Part shown: positions 23,292-37,021 of the stretch, piece by piece
How the letters are laid out: every line of letters starts with the position of its first letter
Position numbering within the stretch: the first letter of the stretch is position 1
Source of the DNA: Phialocephala subalpina
Taxonomy: Eukaryota; Ascomycota; Leotiomycetes; Helotiales; Mollisiaceae
DNA length: 64,000 nucleotides
NCBI GenBank assembly: GCA_900073065.1
Contig: FJOG01000025.1
Location: 372,001 to 436,000, forward strand
Direction: 5' to 3'
Notes under the pieces: model-generated
What the model was told of the DNA's origin: nothing
Seen by the model: the letters and a program-made list of their open reading frames with translations, nothing else
Database searches by the model: none
Translations under genes and position numbers: made by a program

Positions 23292-26200
23292 TTAGAACGA
23301 AGCAACGGCAATAGCAATAGCTTGACTATCTGAGTGTGAGATCGAAATGCTGATCTCCTTGACACCGGCCTTCTTGGCGGCTTCTGCGGCATCACCGTGA
23401 AGCTGTAATATGTTAGTGAGAGCACTGAGTTAAGAAGGATTTTGAGAAACCTACAGTGACAACTGGGGCACCCTTCTCGTTGTTGGTGATCTCAATCTCC
23501 TTCAATGGTGCGCCCGCTCCTTTGCCGGCAACGCCCAACGACTTGAAAACAGCTTCCTTGGCACTCCACTTCCCGGCAAAAGATGCTTGAGGATGCGGTG
23601 CCTTGTAGCAGTATGCTTGCTCCTTCTCGGTGAAGTTGCGCTCCAAGAAGGTGTCATTCTCTATGTTGATAGCCGAAATATCCTCAACATCAACACCGAC
23701 CTTGTTGGTGGCAGTTGCGGCACCCTTGGCTAGTGATTCAACCATTTCCTTGGTGCTCTTCGACGAGGACTTGTTGATGTGCTTGGCGAAGTTGGGAGCA
23801 AAGGTGAGGGACGATGACTTCTTGTCCATAGACACACGTGCGTCTGGGTTGAGGAAGACTTCGGACATTTGGTCGTCAGTGTATGGTGAGTGAGTCTTGG
23901 CAACGAAGATGGTGTTGGTGATCATGCCGTTGTGGAAGTACCTGTAGGCCTTCTTCTGGCGGGCGTTGACCTTGGCTGAGTACGCATTGTAGGTAGCTTC
24001 ATCGAGAGTAGCGAACAAGTACTTGGGGTGGATACCAATTGCTTGAGCACCCTTCTGACCGAAACCGAATGAGGTGACGGAGAAGGCTTTGACACCGTCA
24101 GTCTGGATGCTTCGGCTTGGGTACACAATGTAGTCGAACTGCTCCATGACTTGGTCAACATTGTCTGCATTCCTGTTGCCAGGGACCAAGCCAGTGTTGA
24201 GGACTTGCAAGCAGCCATTCATCATCCAAGCACCAGCAGCACCCTTGGGGTGACCTGTAAGGTACTTCTGGAAGATACCCATGACAGCATTGCCCTTCTT
24301 TCTTCCGAGATGCTTCAATTGCTGGCAAATGACGGAAGATTCGTTCTTGTCGTTGGCAACAGTGGAAGTACCGTGGAAAGATGCAACATCAAGGTCGTCA
24401 ATAGTAAGACCCCAAGTAGCAAGGGCACCACGAAGTGGGGCAATAGAAGGATCTTTCTTCCAGAAGTTGTTGCCCAAGCTGTTCAAGACCTCACGCTCTT
24501 GTCGTGCGGCTTCCAGCTCAATGTGTGTTGCACGCTCCTGAGCATATTCAGCCTCGTTGAATTCGACGCCCTGTGCCTTCATCGCATCAACCTCCTCGTG
24601 AAGATACTCAAGTTCGGACTCTTGCCATTGCTTGATGTTCTTCTTGCGGAGCTCGATCTGTCGGCGACGGTACTTGATGTCAAGGAGTGGTGACGGGAAC
24701 TTGCCAGGGTTCTCACGAGCTGTTGTGAGTACACCTTGGCCAGGAGCGGGGACTGATCGTCCAATCTTGTCGGTAGCAGTTGTGGTCAAACCAATGATAC
24801 CATAAATTGGTACACCCATGTCGAGAGCAAGCTTGGCTGTCATGATGACTTGCATACCGCAACCTTGCGATTCCATGAATCCATTTCTGGTTGTGGTGGT
24901 GGGTCGCGACATTTCCTTTGGTGTGCGACCATGAGCAAATTCATCGACGGCATTGCTGGTAGCCTTCATGTTGGCGAATTCGTACGAACCTTCCTCCTGG
25001 AAGTCATCGAAGCCACCGACGAAGCAGACACGAGCCTTGCCCTCCACGATTGTCTCGTAACCGATATCAACGGATTCCACGGCAGTTGCACAAGCACCCA
25101 CAGGTGTCTTAATGGGTCCAGTGGAAGAAAGAAGCAACATGTTCACCCAAGCACTCATGGTGTTGATGAAAGACTCCTGGAGGATATCCTTCTGAAGTGG
25201 CTTGTCCAAGTAACGATCCTTGTACATGCCCCTCAATGCATGTGTGCCTCCAATACCGGAACCAATACAGTTACCGACCTCGGACAGATGAACGTACTTG
25301 TAGAATTCGTACGGATCGGTGATACCGGATGTCAATAACGATTCAACAGTGCAAACAAGAACGAACAAGGTGACAGGATCGACTTGGGAGATGATATCGT
25401 CTGGGATACCATATGTTTTGGCGTCCCAGCCGGTAGGAATTTGTCCAGCAACGAGGCGGTCGAATTTAAGAGCCTTAGGTATCATGAGGGTGGCTCCCTT
25501 CTTCATGCGCACGATGTACTCGCCAGACTCGGGGATCTCGAAGATCTCTGCCTTGTCTCCATGCTCACGTTTGAATTCCTCAGCAGTTTCCTTCGATGTC
25601 TCGAACGGCTCCAGGTCCTCTTCGATCACAACCTCCTGGAGAAGTTGCTTCTTGTTGGGATCGTAACCCTTGAAAAGTTCGGGCTCGATGAGGCGAATAC
25701 CAGAGTGTTCGAGGATGTGCTTCTCATACTTGGACTTCACGTCCTTGTCATCGACGGGCTCGCCCGTCTTAGAATCCACCCAGCCAGCATATTGCTTGCC
25801 TTTGATGGGTCCATTGTGATTCTTGATGAGACCCATGATCCATGCCATCTCAACACAGCCCTCAAGTGAGAATTGACCAAATGCTTCCATTTCCCATCGA
25901 GTACGAGAGTTACCCCAGGGACCAACTTCAGCAAATCCAGTCACCACAACGACCTTCTCAAGATCAACCATGCCCTTGAGGTTTTCGTTGAGCGGCTCGA
26001 CTTCGCTCTTCCAATCCGGCAGATTTGGGAAGTCAAACTTGATGTTGGCACGTGGCTCGATGGTGACTTTCTTGTAGAGCGCCTCACTGTCTTCACCGTT
26101 GACAATCTTGTTCTCGATAGCAGTTTCCTTGGTAACGGCTTGTCGAACCTCGCTTGTCTCCATGATGTCCTTGCGAATCTTGGTCATCAAGTCCTTGAGA

Positions 26201-29032
26201 TCTGGAATGAATTGCAATCCACCGTTGAGATCCGCAAATACAGGCTCCGATTGGCAAAGATCAACGATAGTTGGCGACATAAGACCCAAGAGGTTGAAAG
26301 CCATCTCTTGTTGAGAGAAGGTGCGAACACCATAAGCCTCGACACCCTCCGCAACAATGTTGTTGCCAGACATGAGACCGGTACCGCGAGTCCACCCGAT
26401 GACGGCACCGCAAATTGTGAGGAAGTTGCCCCAACTTTCGGAGTGCCATCTGTTGAACAGAGTCTCCAAAGCCAACTTAGACTCTGAGTAGAGACCGTCG
26501 TTACCGAAGGTGCCGTGGTTGGGGGATAACGGTAGAACAACCTGGGCAGGTCGTGTCTCAAATCCTCGCTCTGCCTTTTGGGTTTTGATGTATCCGAGAA
26601 GACGAAGCAGGTTAGTCAACATGATACGGTGAGCAAGCTCGGACTTGGAATCGATGCTGTCGATTTCACGACCATTCTCGGGAATGGCAGCAAAAGGAAC
26701 GACAAAGTCAAGATCCCAGCCGAGACCCTTCTTGGTGTCGTAGATGTACTCAATCAAAGCCTCAACATCTTGCTTGCTACCTTGGTTGAATGGCACAACG
26801 ATGAGCTGGGAGCCTCGAGAACCGTAACGGGCGTACATGGATTGGTAGTATTCCGTGACTTCGCGTGAGAATCGGCTGGTGGTGACGACGACCTTGGCGC
26901 CACCGCTGATCAAACCCTGAAGAACATCTGCACCAATTGAACCAGCTCCAGCACCGGTCATCAACACGTTCTTGCCCTGGAAGCTGACACCATTCTTGGC
27001 AGCTTGCTCAAGACCATCGATGTAAAGGCCAGTGAGCTTCTTGCTGTACTCCCATCCATGCTCGTCTTTTCTTTTCAAGTGCAAGAAAGGAATGGTTTCA
27101 ACCTTTCCGCTCTTGGTGGTTCCGTTGCGAACCTTCTTGGCATGACCATTGAGCTTGCCATTCCCGTTCTCCTTGGGGATGATTTGACCCTCACTCATTG
27201 CCAAGGAGCGGATGACATCGCTGTACAGCGCCTTGATCTGGAGTTGAGACGACTTCGAGAGCTTGTGTTGTTGCTTGATGAGTTTGTAAATGCGGCTGAG
27301 ATCGTTCTGGACTTTGGTCCGGTTGCCGTATTCTGAGATCTTGCCACCATCAGCCATCTCCTGGACGTAATGCTCAAGCTTTCGAGCGCTAGTTCGGGGA
27401 ACCTCAGCATATTCGAGATTTCCCCGAGCATCGATTGTAGTGTGAGGTCCAGTCGGTACTGAAACATCCTTGTAGGATGGTGCTACGCCAAGTACCTCTC
27501 TGCAGTTCTCAATCAACTGCTGGCCGAGTTCCTTCGCCAATTGATATGTCTCGCCTCTCTCGGCTGGGCAATTGTCGATGTGGTACTGCATGAATTCGAG
27601 AAGCGTGGGGTTGGATCGGTTCATGATGCGGATGCACTGACTGACAATCTCTCGATCGACAGCCTTCAGACGACCGAAAATGATGTCGTAGTACATTGTC
27701 AATGCATCTTGACGGGCCCAATTCCAGGATGAATCGTAGACTCTTGCCTTTAGTGAGCTGAACACTGGCTCGATACCAGCAGCGTAGAAATCTCCGTGTT
27801 CCACGTTCCAGAGGTCCAGTTGTGCTTGCAGAGCTTGTGATGATTGCTGTGAACCGATAAAAGCTTTCTCGCCAGCACGGAGGTCCATCTTCAAGTAACG
27901 GGCGAAAAGTTCGAGTTGTTGCTTGAATAGTGCTCTCTGGTCCTTTGTCAAGGCTTCGATCGCAGCCGGGTCCATCATCATTCCACCACCGTTTCCGCCG
28001 CCATCACCACCAGCAACAGGCGCAGAGAGACTGATACCAGCATTTGCTGCGTACTTTTGTGAAACATCGTCGAGGAAAGCCTTGGCATCATTCTCAGAGC
28101 CAAGACGTGCAGGAGGCTCCATTGTAAGAGCCAACACAAGAACACCATCCTGTCTGCCAGAAGCCAGACCCCATCGTGTCTCGAGGTATTTCCTTGCTGC
28201 TGTAATATTGAAGCCACCGGGCATTTTCGACGAAATCAACCGCGCAACGAGAGACGATGATTGCTTGCCGAGTTGACCATTGAAGGTTGCCTGCATAGCA
28301 GCTCCTAACTCGTCGAGAGGAGTATCTTCTGGCTTTTCAGGTGTTGAGCCAAATTCCTTGCCTAGATCACCGAGGATCTCGTTTTGGAGGGTAGATTTGC
28401 CTATTGATCATGCTGGTTAGCCTCTGACCGCATAGTCCAGAAAATTGGTACTTACCACCAACAAGATCCTTGATAGCTTTGCTGAGTGGGATCTCCAAAA
28501 GTGGTTTTTTGAGCTTCTGAGCAATTAATGCCCGTACAATGTCCACGGCACCAACTGGTGCATCTGGAACTTGTGCTGCTGGACCAGCGCTTGGTGGTGG
28601 AGGGGCAGCTGCTACAGGCGCGCCTGAGCTGGGAGATGAAGCAGCCGGAGCAGGAGCAGAGCCGTTGACAGCGGCTGGCTCAGGCTCATCCTCAACAGGG
28701 TCTACATCGTAGTAAATCTCCTTCGCATCCTTGTTGTAGCAGAGAATTTGTCGTTGAACGGATTTGGCAGCATCGTAGGCTTCGTATTTCGAGGCGATTG
28801 TACGTTTGGCCATCACACCAAGAGTATCCGCAGGACCGATTTCGACGATTCGCTCAGTCGTCTTTTCCGCAAGAATGACATCCTGGGTCTCAATCCATCT
28901 CACAGGAGACGCGAACTGATATGCTAGAAGCTCCACCAAGAGCGTATCTAATCAATAGGGTCAGTATTTTCTACAAACTGAGGGTGGCGTTTTGCACGTA
29001 CGCGCCAATTCCTGCTCGGTTTCCGGACGCAT
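23292..29032 (-). CDS. FAS2: Fatty acid synthase subunit alpha
   Basis: Four exons (29032-29002, 28947-28456, 28400-23455, 23402-23292), 1859 residues, all in phase. The short first exon encodes [10 protein letters not shown]. Order of parts: the end of the malonyl/palmitoyl transferase fold; the acyl carrier domain with the phosphopantetheine Ser177 in GGKST; the ketoreductase with the NADPH loop [14 protein letters not shown] (~655); and the ketosynthase with Cys1278 in GACATAV, His1517 in HGTST and His1558 in GHPKG. The C-terminal 4'-phosphopantetheinyl transferase (GVDVED, ~1742 to the end) activates the carrier domain itself. Alpha pairs with beta in the cytosolic alpha6-beta6 barrel making C16/C18 acyl-CoA. 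The length matches fungal FAS2, so it serves primary metabolism and is not a mycotoxin-type partial synthase. Confidence 0.97.
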
Positions 29033-30675
29033 CTTGTAGGTATTTTACGTCCGCAGACGTCTCAGAATGATTCGAGAGGGTATCCAGTGAGGTGTAGTGA
29101 GGGAGGGTCGTGGAATTCTTTCAAGTCGTCGTCTGAGAGTGGAGGTGGACGTCGAAGCAATTTTAGTCTAATTTGTAGCTTCTGAGTAGCGACGCCGATG
29201 GTTGGAAATGCAAGACCAGTAAAGGATGAAAGTACAATTCAGAAGACTGGTATGGGAGGTGAATATGATAAAGAGGGAACAATTGATCGAGAGCGATCAA
29301 GAGTCTTGAGGATGCAGAAGCGGGAATTACGTGCGGAGAAGTAAGAGGACTCTGCAGCAATGATCCTCGAGCTTCGGATTGTTGAAAGTCCTCAAAAAGT
29401 TGATGTCCCCAACGCAAGTTGCTTGAGCGAGCTATACTACTCTGGGAATAGCCTCCCCCGATCCCTCCAGAGGCCGAGCTCCCTTCATGCAGCATCAACT
29501 CCAACGGCTGAATGGCGAACTACGTGATTATCGACCTTCCCAGGATATCTTGAAGGATCGTACATCCCACCAATCTGCCTGCCTTATCGCGAGAATTCTA
29601 CGGAAGGATAACTGCAGATACTGTGCTGTTGAAAACCAAAAATCGAAACCCCTTTCCCAGACCCCTGGAATATCCGACTACCGACAAGCAACGAGATGAA
29701 ATTGTCAGCCTTCACACTTTTCATCAGCCTTTTCCAAGGGCGGGCGGAACGGCCAGACGTTTGCACCACTGTTCCGTTCTACTGTACTAATCATATATAA
29801 ATTCATTGCTGCCTGTAGAAGAAGCTCAGAGCGGGTCCCAACAATACAAGAACCTTGCCGTGAAAGTAATCACTGCTTGGTGAAGAGAAGGCTGAGGATA
29901 TTTGTTCAATGCACGGTGGAGTCCGCAATTCTGGGTCCCACTCACTCATGCCATATACGAAAGTACGAGATTGTGCTGGACACTTTGCTCACATTGTGCT
30001 TCTGCTATACTCCAGAAGCAGATGTCGTGACAGCCGTGCACCCTAGAATCCCCTAACGCCCGCTGCCGTGAATTTCTCTCCAAACTCTGTAGCTCTTCTC
30101 CAATGGAAACCCCGTATTTGCGATCCCTAAACGTCCTCGTCGCCTCTCTCGCCATTGCCGTGAGCCTTCCACCCGCATCGCCGCATCGCCAATCAACGTG
30201 CATCCATGCAGTTGTGGCGGGATGCAGCCTGATGAAGTGTTGGGCCATCAAAAATGGAGCTAGTCTGGCTGGGGGGAGGATTTTTGGTAGGCGAGGTTAC
30301 GTTGAGCAGCGACGAGCTTCTCATGCTTTCTCAAGGCCACCCTTTCCTCGATAACACCTCAATTGATCTCCCACATTCATACAGCAGACTTCCTCTTCTG
30401 CTTCAAACATTCCTGTGTCCATATTCGCCTCGTACCTAATTTTTCTCTCTTTTTGCCTACAATAGAACGAATTTATTGACGCAACGGAACCCACCTGCTG
30501 CACTCTGCAGCTCCTATCTGCGCTGCCACTCACTCCTGCTCTTCACTGAGTATCTGGAGTGCTAGGATATGTCAGTATTTCTTGCTGCTTGTCCTGATCA
30601 AATATCTCGCTCTGCCGTGGACTGTGCTGACTATTGTGCCAGACAGCCAAAAATTCACGCCAAATAATTTCCGCC
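29033..30675. promoter_or_regulatory. Shared divergent region between FAS2 and FAS1
   Basis: A 1.64 kb head-to-head spacer from which both fatty acid synthase genes are transcribed. A CCAAT box lies at 30189-30193 and a TATATAA-like stretch near 29800. A pyrimidine-rich tract (about 30400-30560) precedes FAS1, whose leader may contain an intron. I looked for the fatty-acid response element CCTCGG/CCGAGG and saw no exact copy. No open frame here is convincing. Confidence 0.7.
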
Positions 30676-33600
30676 ATGTACGGAACATCAACTGGCCCTC
30701 AAACGGGCGTTTCTACACCACGATCCTCCTCCTCCCTTCGACCGCTGGTCCTGACCCATGGATCCCTCGACCACTCCTTTCTGATACCCACAAACCTCCA
30801 TTTCTATGCCTCCCAAATCAAAGACCGTTTTGTGGCTTCTCTGCCAGCGCCAACCGACGAGCTGGCACAGGACGACGAACCCTCATCCGTAGCAGAACTC
30901 GTCGCAAGATATCTCGGATTCGTAGCACAAGATGTCGAAGAGGGCGAGGACGATGCCCAAGGCTCATACGAGGAGGTTCTGAAGCTTGTCCTCAACGAGT
31001 TCGAGCGTGCATTTTTGAGAGGGAACGAGGTTCACGCTCTAGCTGCCACTCTTCCTGGAATCAATGAGAAGAGACTGGAAGTCGTCCGTGCCTATTATGC
31101 TGCTCGTGCTACGACTGGCAGAACCATCAAGCGCCACGAATCCGCTCTGTTCCGGGCAGCAGGCGACGAGAGTGCGAGTGTCTACAGCGTCTTCGGCGGA
31201 CAAGGGAATATCGAGGAATACTTCGACGAACTCAGAGAGCTCTACAAGACATACCCCTCTTTTGTAGAGGAATTGATTGTTTCTGCAGCAGAATTGCTCC
31301 AGAACCTTTCACGGGATCCGCGAGCAGAGAAACTCTACTCCAAGGGTTTGGATGTCATGACATGGCTGCACGACCCGGAAGCAACTCCTGATGTGGATTA
31401 CATGGTGTCTGCACCAGTCAGTTTCCCATTGATTGGTCTTGTGCAACTGGCGCATTACACTGTCACCTGCAAAGTCCTCGGTCTTACCCCAGGCCAATTC
31501 AGAGAACGCATCAGCGGAACAACCGGCCACTCACAAGGCATTGTTCTGGCTGCAGCGACCGCAGCCGCAGACTCATGGGAGTCATTCGACGAAATTGCTG
31601 TTTCTGCACTCACCATACTCTTCTGGATTGGATCGCGCAGCCAGCAGACTTACCCAAGAACTTCCTTGGCTCCATCGATTTTGCAAGATTCGGTCGACAA
31701 TGGCGAAGGCGTCCCAACTCCCATGCTGAGCATCCGCGACTTGTCGCAGGCTCAAGTGCAGCAACACATCGATGCCACCAACCAATACCTCCCAGAAGAC
31801 AGACACATTGCTATCTCGCTTATCAATAGCGCCCGGAACATGGTTGTTACTGGTCCTCCCATCTCGCTGTATGGTCTCAACCTGCAACTCCGCAAAGTCA
31901 AGGCTCCAACAGGACTTGACCAGACTCGAATCCCGTTCACCGAGAGAAAAGTGCGATTTGTCAACAGATTCCTGCCAATCACATCACCTTTCCATAGCAA
32001 ATACCTGTCCAACGTTCCTGAACACCTCAGCGAAGACCTCAAGGATATCAAGATCAGCAGCAAGAGCCTGGGCATTCCTGTGTACGACACTAACACCGGC
32101 AAGGACTTGCGAACACAAGTGAAGGGCGATATCGTGCCCACTCTAGTGCGATTGATTACACACGACACTGTCAACTGGGAGAAGGCTACTGTTTTCCCTA
32201 ATGCGACCCACGTCCTCGACTTCGGTCCTGGCGGTATCTCAGGTCTTGGTGTTTTGACCAGCCGCAACAAGGATGGAACCGGTGTTCGTGTGATCCTTGC
32301 AGGTGCCATTGATGGCACTATCCCAGAGGTTGGATACAAGCCAGAACTCTTTGATCGCGATGAAGAGCACGCTGTCAAGTATGCTGTCGATTGGGTCAAG
32401 GAGCATGGACCACGCCTCATTAAGAATTCAACCGGCGAGACATACGTTGATACCAAGATGAGTCGTCTCTTGGGCGTTCCACCAGTCATGGTTGCCGGTA
32501 TGACACCATGTACTGTGCCATGGGATTTTGTTGCGGCAACGATGAATGCAGGCTATCAAATCGAATTGGCAGGCGGTGGTTATTACGACGCCAAGACAAT
32601 GACCGAGGCTTTGAGAAAGATTGAGAATGCTACACCTGCAGGTCGTGGTATCACCGTCAATCTCATCTATGTCAACCCCCGCGCTATGCAGTGGCAAATT
32701 CCTCTCCTTGGGCAACTCCGTTCTGAGGGTGTTCCAATTGAAGGCTTGACCATTGGAGCTGGTGTCCCATCCATCGAGGTGGCCCAAGAATACATCGAGA
32801 CTCTTGGCCTGAAACATATTGCCTTCAAGCCCGGATCTGTCGAGGCCATCCAAGCTGTCATCAACATCGCTAAGGCCAATCCAACCTTCCCAGTCATCCT
32901 TCAATGGACTGGCGGTCGTGGCGGTGGACATCACTCGTTTGAAGATTTTCATCAGCCAATTCTTCAGATGTATGGTCGAATCAGGCGAAGTGAGAACATC
33001 ATTCTTGTCGCTGGTAGTGGTTTTGGTGGCGCTGAGGACACTTACCCATACCTTACGGGTGCCTGGTCCGGAAAGTACGGCTATCCTCCCATGCCATTCG
33101 ATGGATGTCTCTTTGGCAGTCGCATGATGACTGCAAAGGAGGCTCACACCAGCAAAAACGCCAAGAAGGCTATCACAGAGGCGGAAGGTCTTGATGATGG
33201 CCAGTGGGAGAAGACCTACAAGGGTCCCGCTGGTGGGGTTATCACTGTTAGGTCAGAAATGGGCGAACCAATCCACAAGCTTGCAACCCGTGGTGTCAAG
33301 TTCTGGGCTGAGATGGACGCCAAAATTTTCAGCTTGCCAAAGGAGAAGCGTGTTCCTGAATTGAAGAAGAACCGCGACTACATCATCAAGAAGCTCAACG
33401 ACGATTTCCAGAAAGTCTGGTTTGGTCGCAACAAGGCTGGCGAGACTGTTGATCTTGAGGATATGACCTACGCCGAGGTTGTCCGCCGCATGGTCGAGCT
33501 GATGTTCGTCAAGCACGAGTCCCGCTGGATCGACAAGTCCTATGTCAAGCTAACTGGAGACTTCATTCGCCGTGTTGAAGAGCGATTCACTCCAGGAACT

Positions 33601-36600
33601 GGTAAACCATCATTGTTGCAGAGCTATTCTGATCTTGATGACCCATACCCAACCGTCGAGAAGATCCTCACTGCCTACCCTGAAGCCGAGGCTCAGCTCA
33701 TCAATGCTCAAGATGTCCAACACTTCCTCCTTCTTTGCCAACGCCGCGGCCAGAAACCAACTACCTTTGTCCCAGCCTTGGACGAGAACTTCGAATTCTA
33801 CTTCAAGAAAGATTCTCTCTGGCAATCTGAAGACTTGGAGGCAGTCATTGACCAAGACGTGGGCAGAACTTGTATCTTGCAAGGTCCAACTGCTGTGAAG
33901 TACTCCAAGATTGTAGATGAGCCCATCAAGGAGATTCTGGATGGCATCCACCACGCTCACATAAAGGCTCTCACCCAAGATATCTATGACGGTCAAGAGT
34001 CTTCTATTCCAGTCATCGAGTATTTCGGTGGCGAGCTCATCGAATCTGAGGAAGAAACCGACGTTGAGGGTCTCACGATCTCGCAAGATACCCACAAGAC
34101 CACCTACCGCTTGTCATCTTCACCTGCAGCAACTCTTCCCTCTCTTGAGACATGGCTCTCTCTTCTCGCTGGCCACAAGCGATCTTGGAGATACGCACTG
34201 TTCACTTCTGAGGTCTTCGTGCAAGGTCAAAAATTCCAGACCAATCCCATTAAGCGAATTTTCTCCCCAGTCCGCGGTCTTTTCGTCGAGATTCAATACC
34301 CGAATGAGCCTGCAAAGACTGTCATCACAGTCAAGGATCAACCCAGACCCAATCACTATGTCCAGGTCATCGATGTTCGATGTACAGGCAAGAACGAGAT
34401 CGCCGTCAACATGATCAAGGACACCACTGCCGTTGGCAAGCCAGTTCCTCTACCTCTCCTTTTCACATATCACCCAGAAGCTGGTTACGCACCAATCCGG
34501 GAAGTCATGAAAGGACGCAACGATAGAATCAAGGAGTTCTACTGGCGCACATGGTTCGGCAACGAAACACTGGATCTCGATGCGCCCGTCACTGGCACAT
34601 TCGACGGCGGCAAGGCTAAGATCACCAGTGAAGCTATCAATGATTTCGTTCATGCTGTTGGTAACACTGGAGAGGCTTTCGTTGACCGACCAGGGAAGGA
34701 GGTCTTTGCTCCGATGGACTTTGCCATCGTTGTTGGCTGGAAGGCCATCACGAAGCCAATCTTCCCAAGGACAATTGATGGAGATCTTCTCAAGCTTGTT
34801 CATCTTTCCAACGGTTTCCGCATGCTGCCGGGTGCTACTCCACTGATGAAGGATGATGAAGTCGAGACAACTGCTCGCATCAACGCTGTCATCAACCAAG
34901 AATCAGGCAAGATGGTCGAAGTCTGTGGTACCATTACCCGTGATGGCGAGGCAGTCATGGAAGTCACTTCACAATTCTTGTATCGCGGTGCCTATACCGA
35001 TTTCGAGAATACCTTCCAAAGAAAGACCGAGACTCCTATGCAAGTTCATCTTGCAACTAGCAAGGACGTCGCTGTCCTCAGATCTAAGGAATGGTTCAGC
35101 CTTGATGAACCTGATCACGAGCTCTTAGGCCAGACTCTTACCTTCCGTCTCCAGAGTTTGGTGAGATTCAAGGGCAAGAATGTGTTCAGCCACGTCGAGA
35201 CTCGCGGCCAAGTTCTCCTTGAACTCTCCACCAAGGAGATTATTCAGGTCGCAAGCGTGGAGTATGAAGCCGGCGTCTCACATGGTAACCCAGTCATCGA
35301 CTACCTCGAGCGACACGGCTCTTCCATCGAACAACCTGTCAACTTTGAGAACGCCATTCCTCTCAGTGGAAAGACCCCTCTCCTCCTCAGAGCACCAGCA
35401 TCCAACGAGACGTATGCTCGTGTTTCTGGTGACTACAACCCAATCCACGTCTCTCGAGTCTTCGCAAGCTACGCAAGCCTGCCAGGTACGATCACACACG
35501 GCATGTACTCTAGTGCTGCTGTCCGAAGCCTTGTGGAGACATGGGCTGCAGAGAACAACGTGGGTCGTGTTCGAAGCTTCCACGCCTCTTTGACTGGTAT
35601 GGTTCTACCTAACGATGACATCGAGGTCAAGCTTCAACACATTGGTATGGTCGCTGGTCGCAAGATCATCAAGGTCGAGGCTAGCAACAAGGAGACTGAG
35701 GAGAAGGTCTTGCTTGGTGAAGCCGAGGTCGAGCAGCCGGTTTCTGCATATGTGTTCACTGGACAAGGTTCTCAAGAGCAAGGTATGGGTATGGAGCTCT
35801 ATGCCAGCAGTGCGGTTGCCAAGGAGGTCTGGGACAGAGCCGACAAGCATTTCATGGACAATTATGGTAAGCATTTTGCATTTCTCTTGTTGATACATTT
35901 GCTGACAAAGCGCAGGTTTCCAAATCACCAACATTGTCAAGAACAACCCCAAGGAGCTCACAATCTACTTTGGTGGACCCCGTGGCAAGGCTATTCGACA
36001 GAACTATATGTCAATGACCTTCGAGACTGTCGGATCAGACGGTTCCATTAAGTCTGAGAAGATCTTCAAGGAAATCGACGAGAACACTACCTCCTACACA
36101 TACCGCTCACCTACTGGTCTCCTTTCCGCAACGCAGTTCACTCAACCCGCCTTGACTCTCATGGAGAAGGCCAGTTTTGAGGACATGCGCTCCAAGGGTC
36201 TCGTTCAACGCGACAGCAGTTTTGCTGGTCACTCACTTGGAGAATACTCCGCCCTTGCCGCCCTCGCCGAGGTCATGCCCATTGAGAGTTTGGTCTCCGT
36301 TGTCTTCTACAGAGGTCTCACCATGCAAGTAGCAGTTGAGCGTGATGAGACGGGTCGCTCGAACTACTCCATGTGTGCCGTCAACCCTAGCAGAATCTCG
36401 AAGACTTTCAACGAGCAAGCTCTACAATATGTCGTTGAGAACATTGCTGAGGAGACTGGATGGCTGCTTGAGATTGTCAATTACAACATCGCCAACATGC
36501 AGTACGTCTGTGCTGGTGATCTCCGTGCCCTCGATACCCTCACTGGTGTCACGAACTACCTCAAAGCGCAGAAAATCGACATCCAGCAACTTATGCAGAC

Positions 36601-37021
36601 ACTGTCCCTTGAGGATGTGAAGGCCCACCTAGTCGAAATCATCCGAGAATGCGCCAAGCAAACAGAAGCCAAGCCCAAGCCGTTGGATCTCCAACGAGGT
36701 TTCGCTACCATCCCACTCAAGGGCATCGATGTGCCTTTCCACTCGACTTTCTTGCGATCAGGTGTCAAGCCCTTCCGATCTTTCCTTCTCAAGAAGATCA
36801 ACAAGACGACCATCGATCCCAGCAAGCTGATTGGAAAGTACATCCCCAACGTCACAGCCAAGCCTTTCGAGTTGACCAAGGAGTACTTCGAGGATGTTTA
36901 TAGATTGACGAACTCGCCTAAGATTGGCGCGATTCTGGCGAACTGGGAGAAGTATGAGGAGCCGCTTACAAATGGAGTGAATGGTGTCACCAATGGTCTG
37001 ACAAATGGTACACATGCATAG
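30676..37021 (+). CDS. FAS1: Fatty acid synthase subunit beta
   Basis: Two exons (30676-35866 and 35916-37021), 2098 residues; the ATG gives [11 protein letters not shown], the usual fungal start. The frame is open upstream but lacks ATG. Domains in order: acetyltransferase with Ser286 in GHSQG; FMN enoyl reductase (about 600-800, AGGGYYDAK and [12 protein letters not shown]); dehydratase with Asp1586 and His1591 in [10 protein letters not shown]; and malonyl/palmitoyl transferase with Ser1837 in [10 protein letters not shown]. With alpha it forms the cytosolic fatty acid synthase. The single intron falls close to the start of the last domain. The C-terminus ends in a short Asn/Gly/Thr repeat-like tail. 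Confidence 0.97.

Noticed and set aside
24151..24693. 180-codon plus-strand frame (and others to 26487) inside FAS2
   Set aside because: Antisense shadow of the ketosynthase and ketoreductase regions.
31752..32489. 245-codon minus-strand frame inside FAS1
   Set aside because: Antisense shadow of the strongly codon-biased FAS1 gene; no motif of its own.
23292..37021. Fatty acid synthase as part of a secondary-metabolite cluster
   Set aside because: Both subunits are full length with the usual primary-metabolism layout, and no polyketide synthase or pathway regulator lies nearby.
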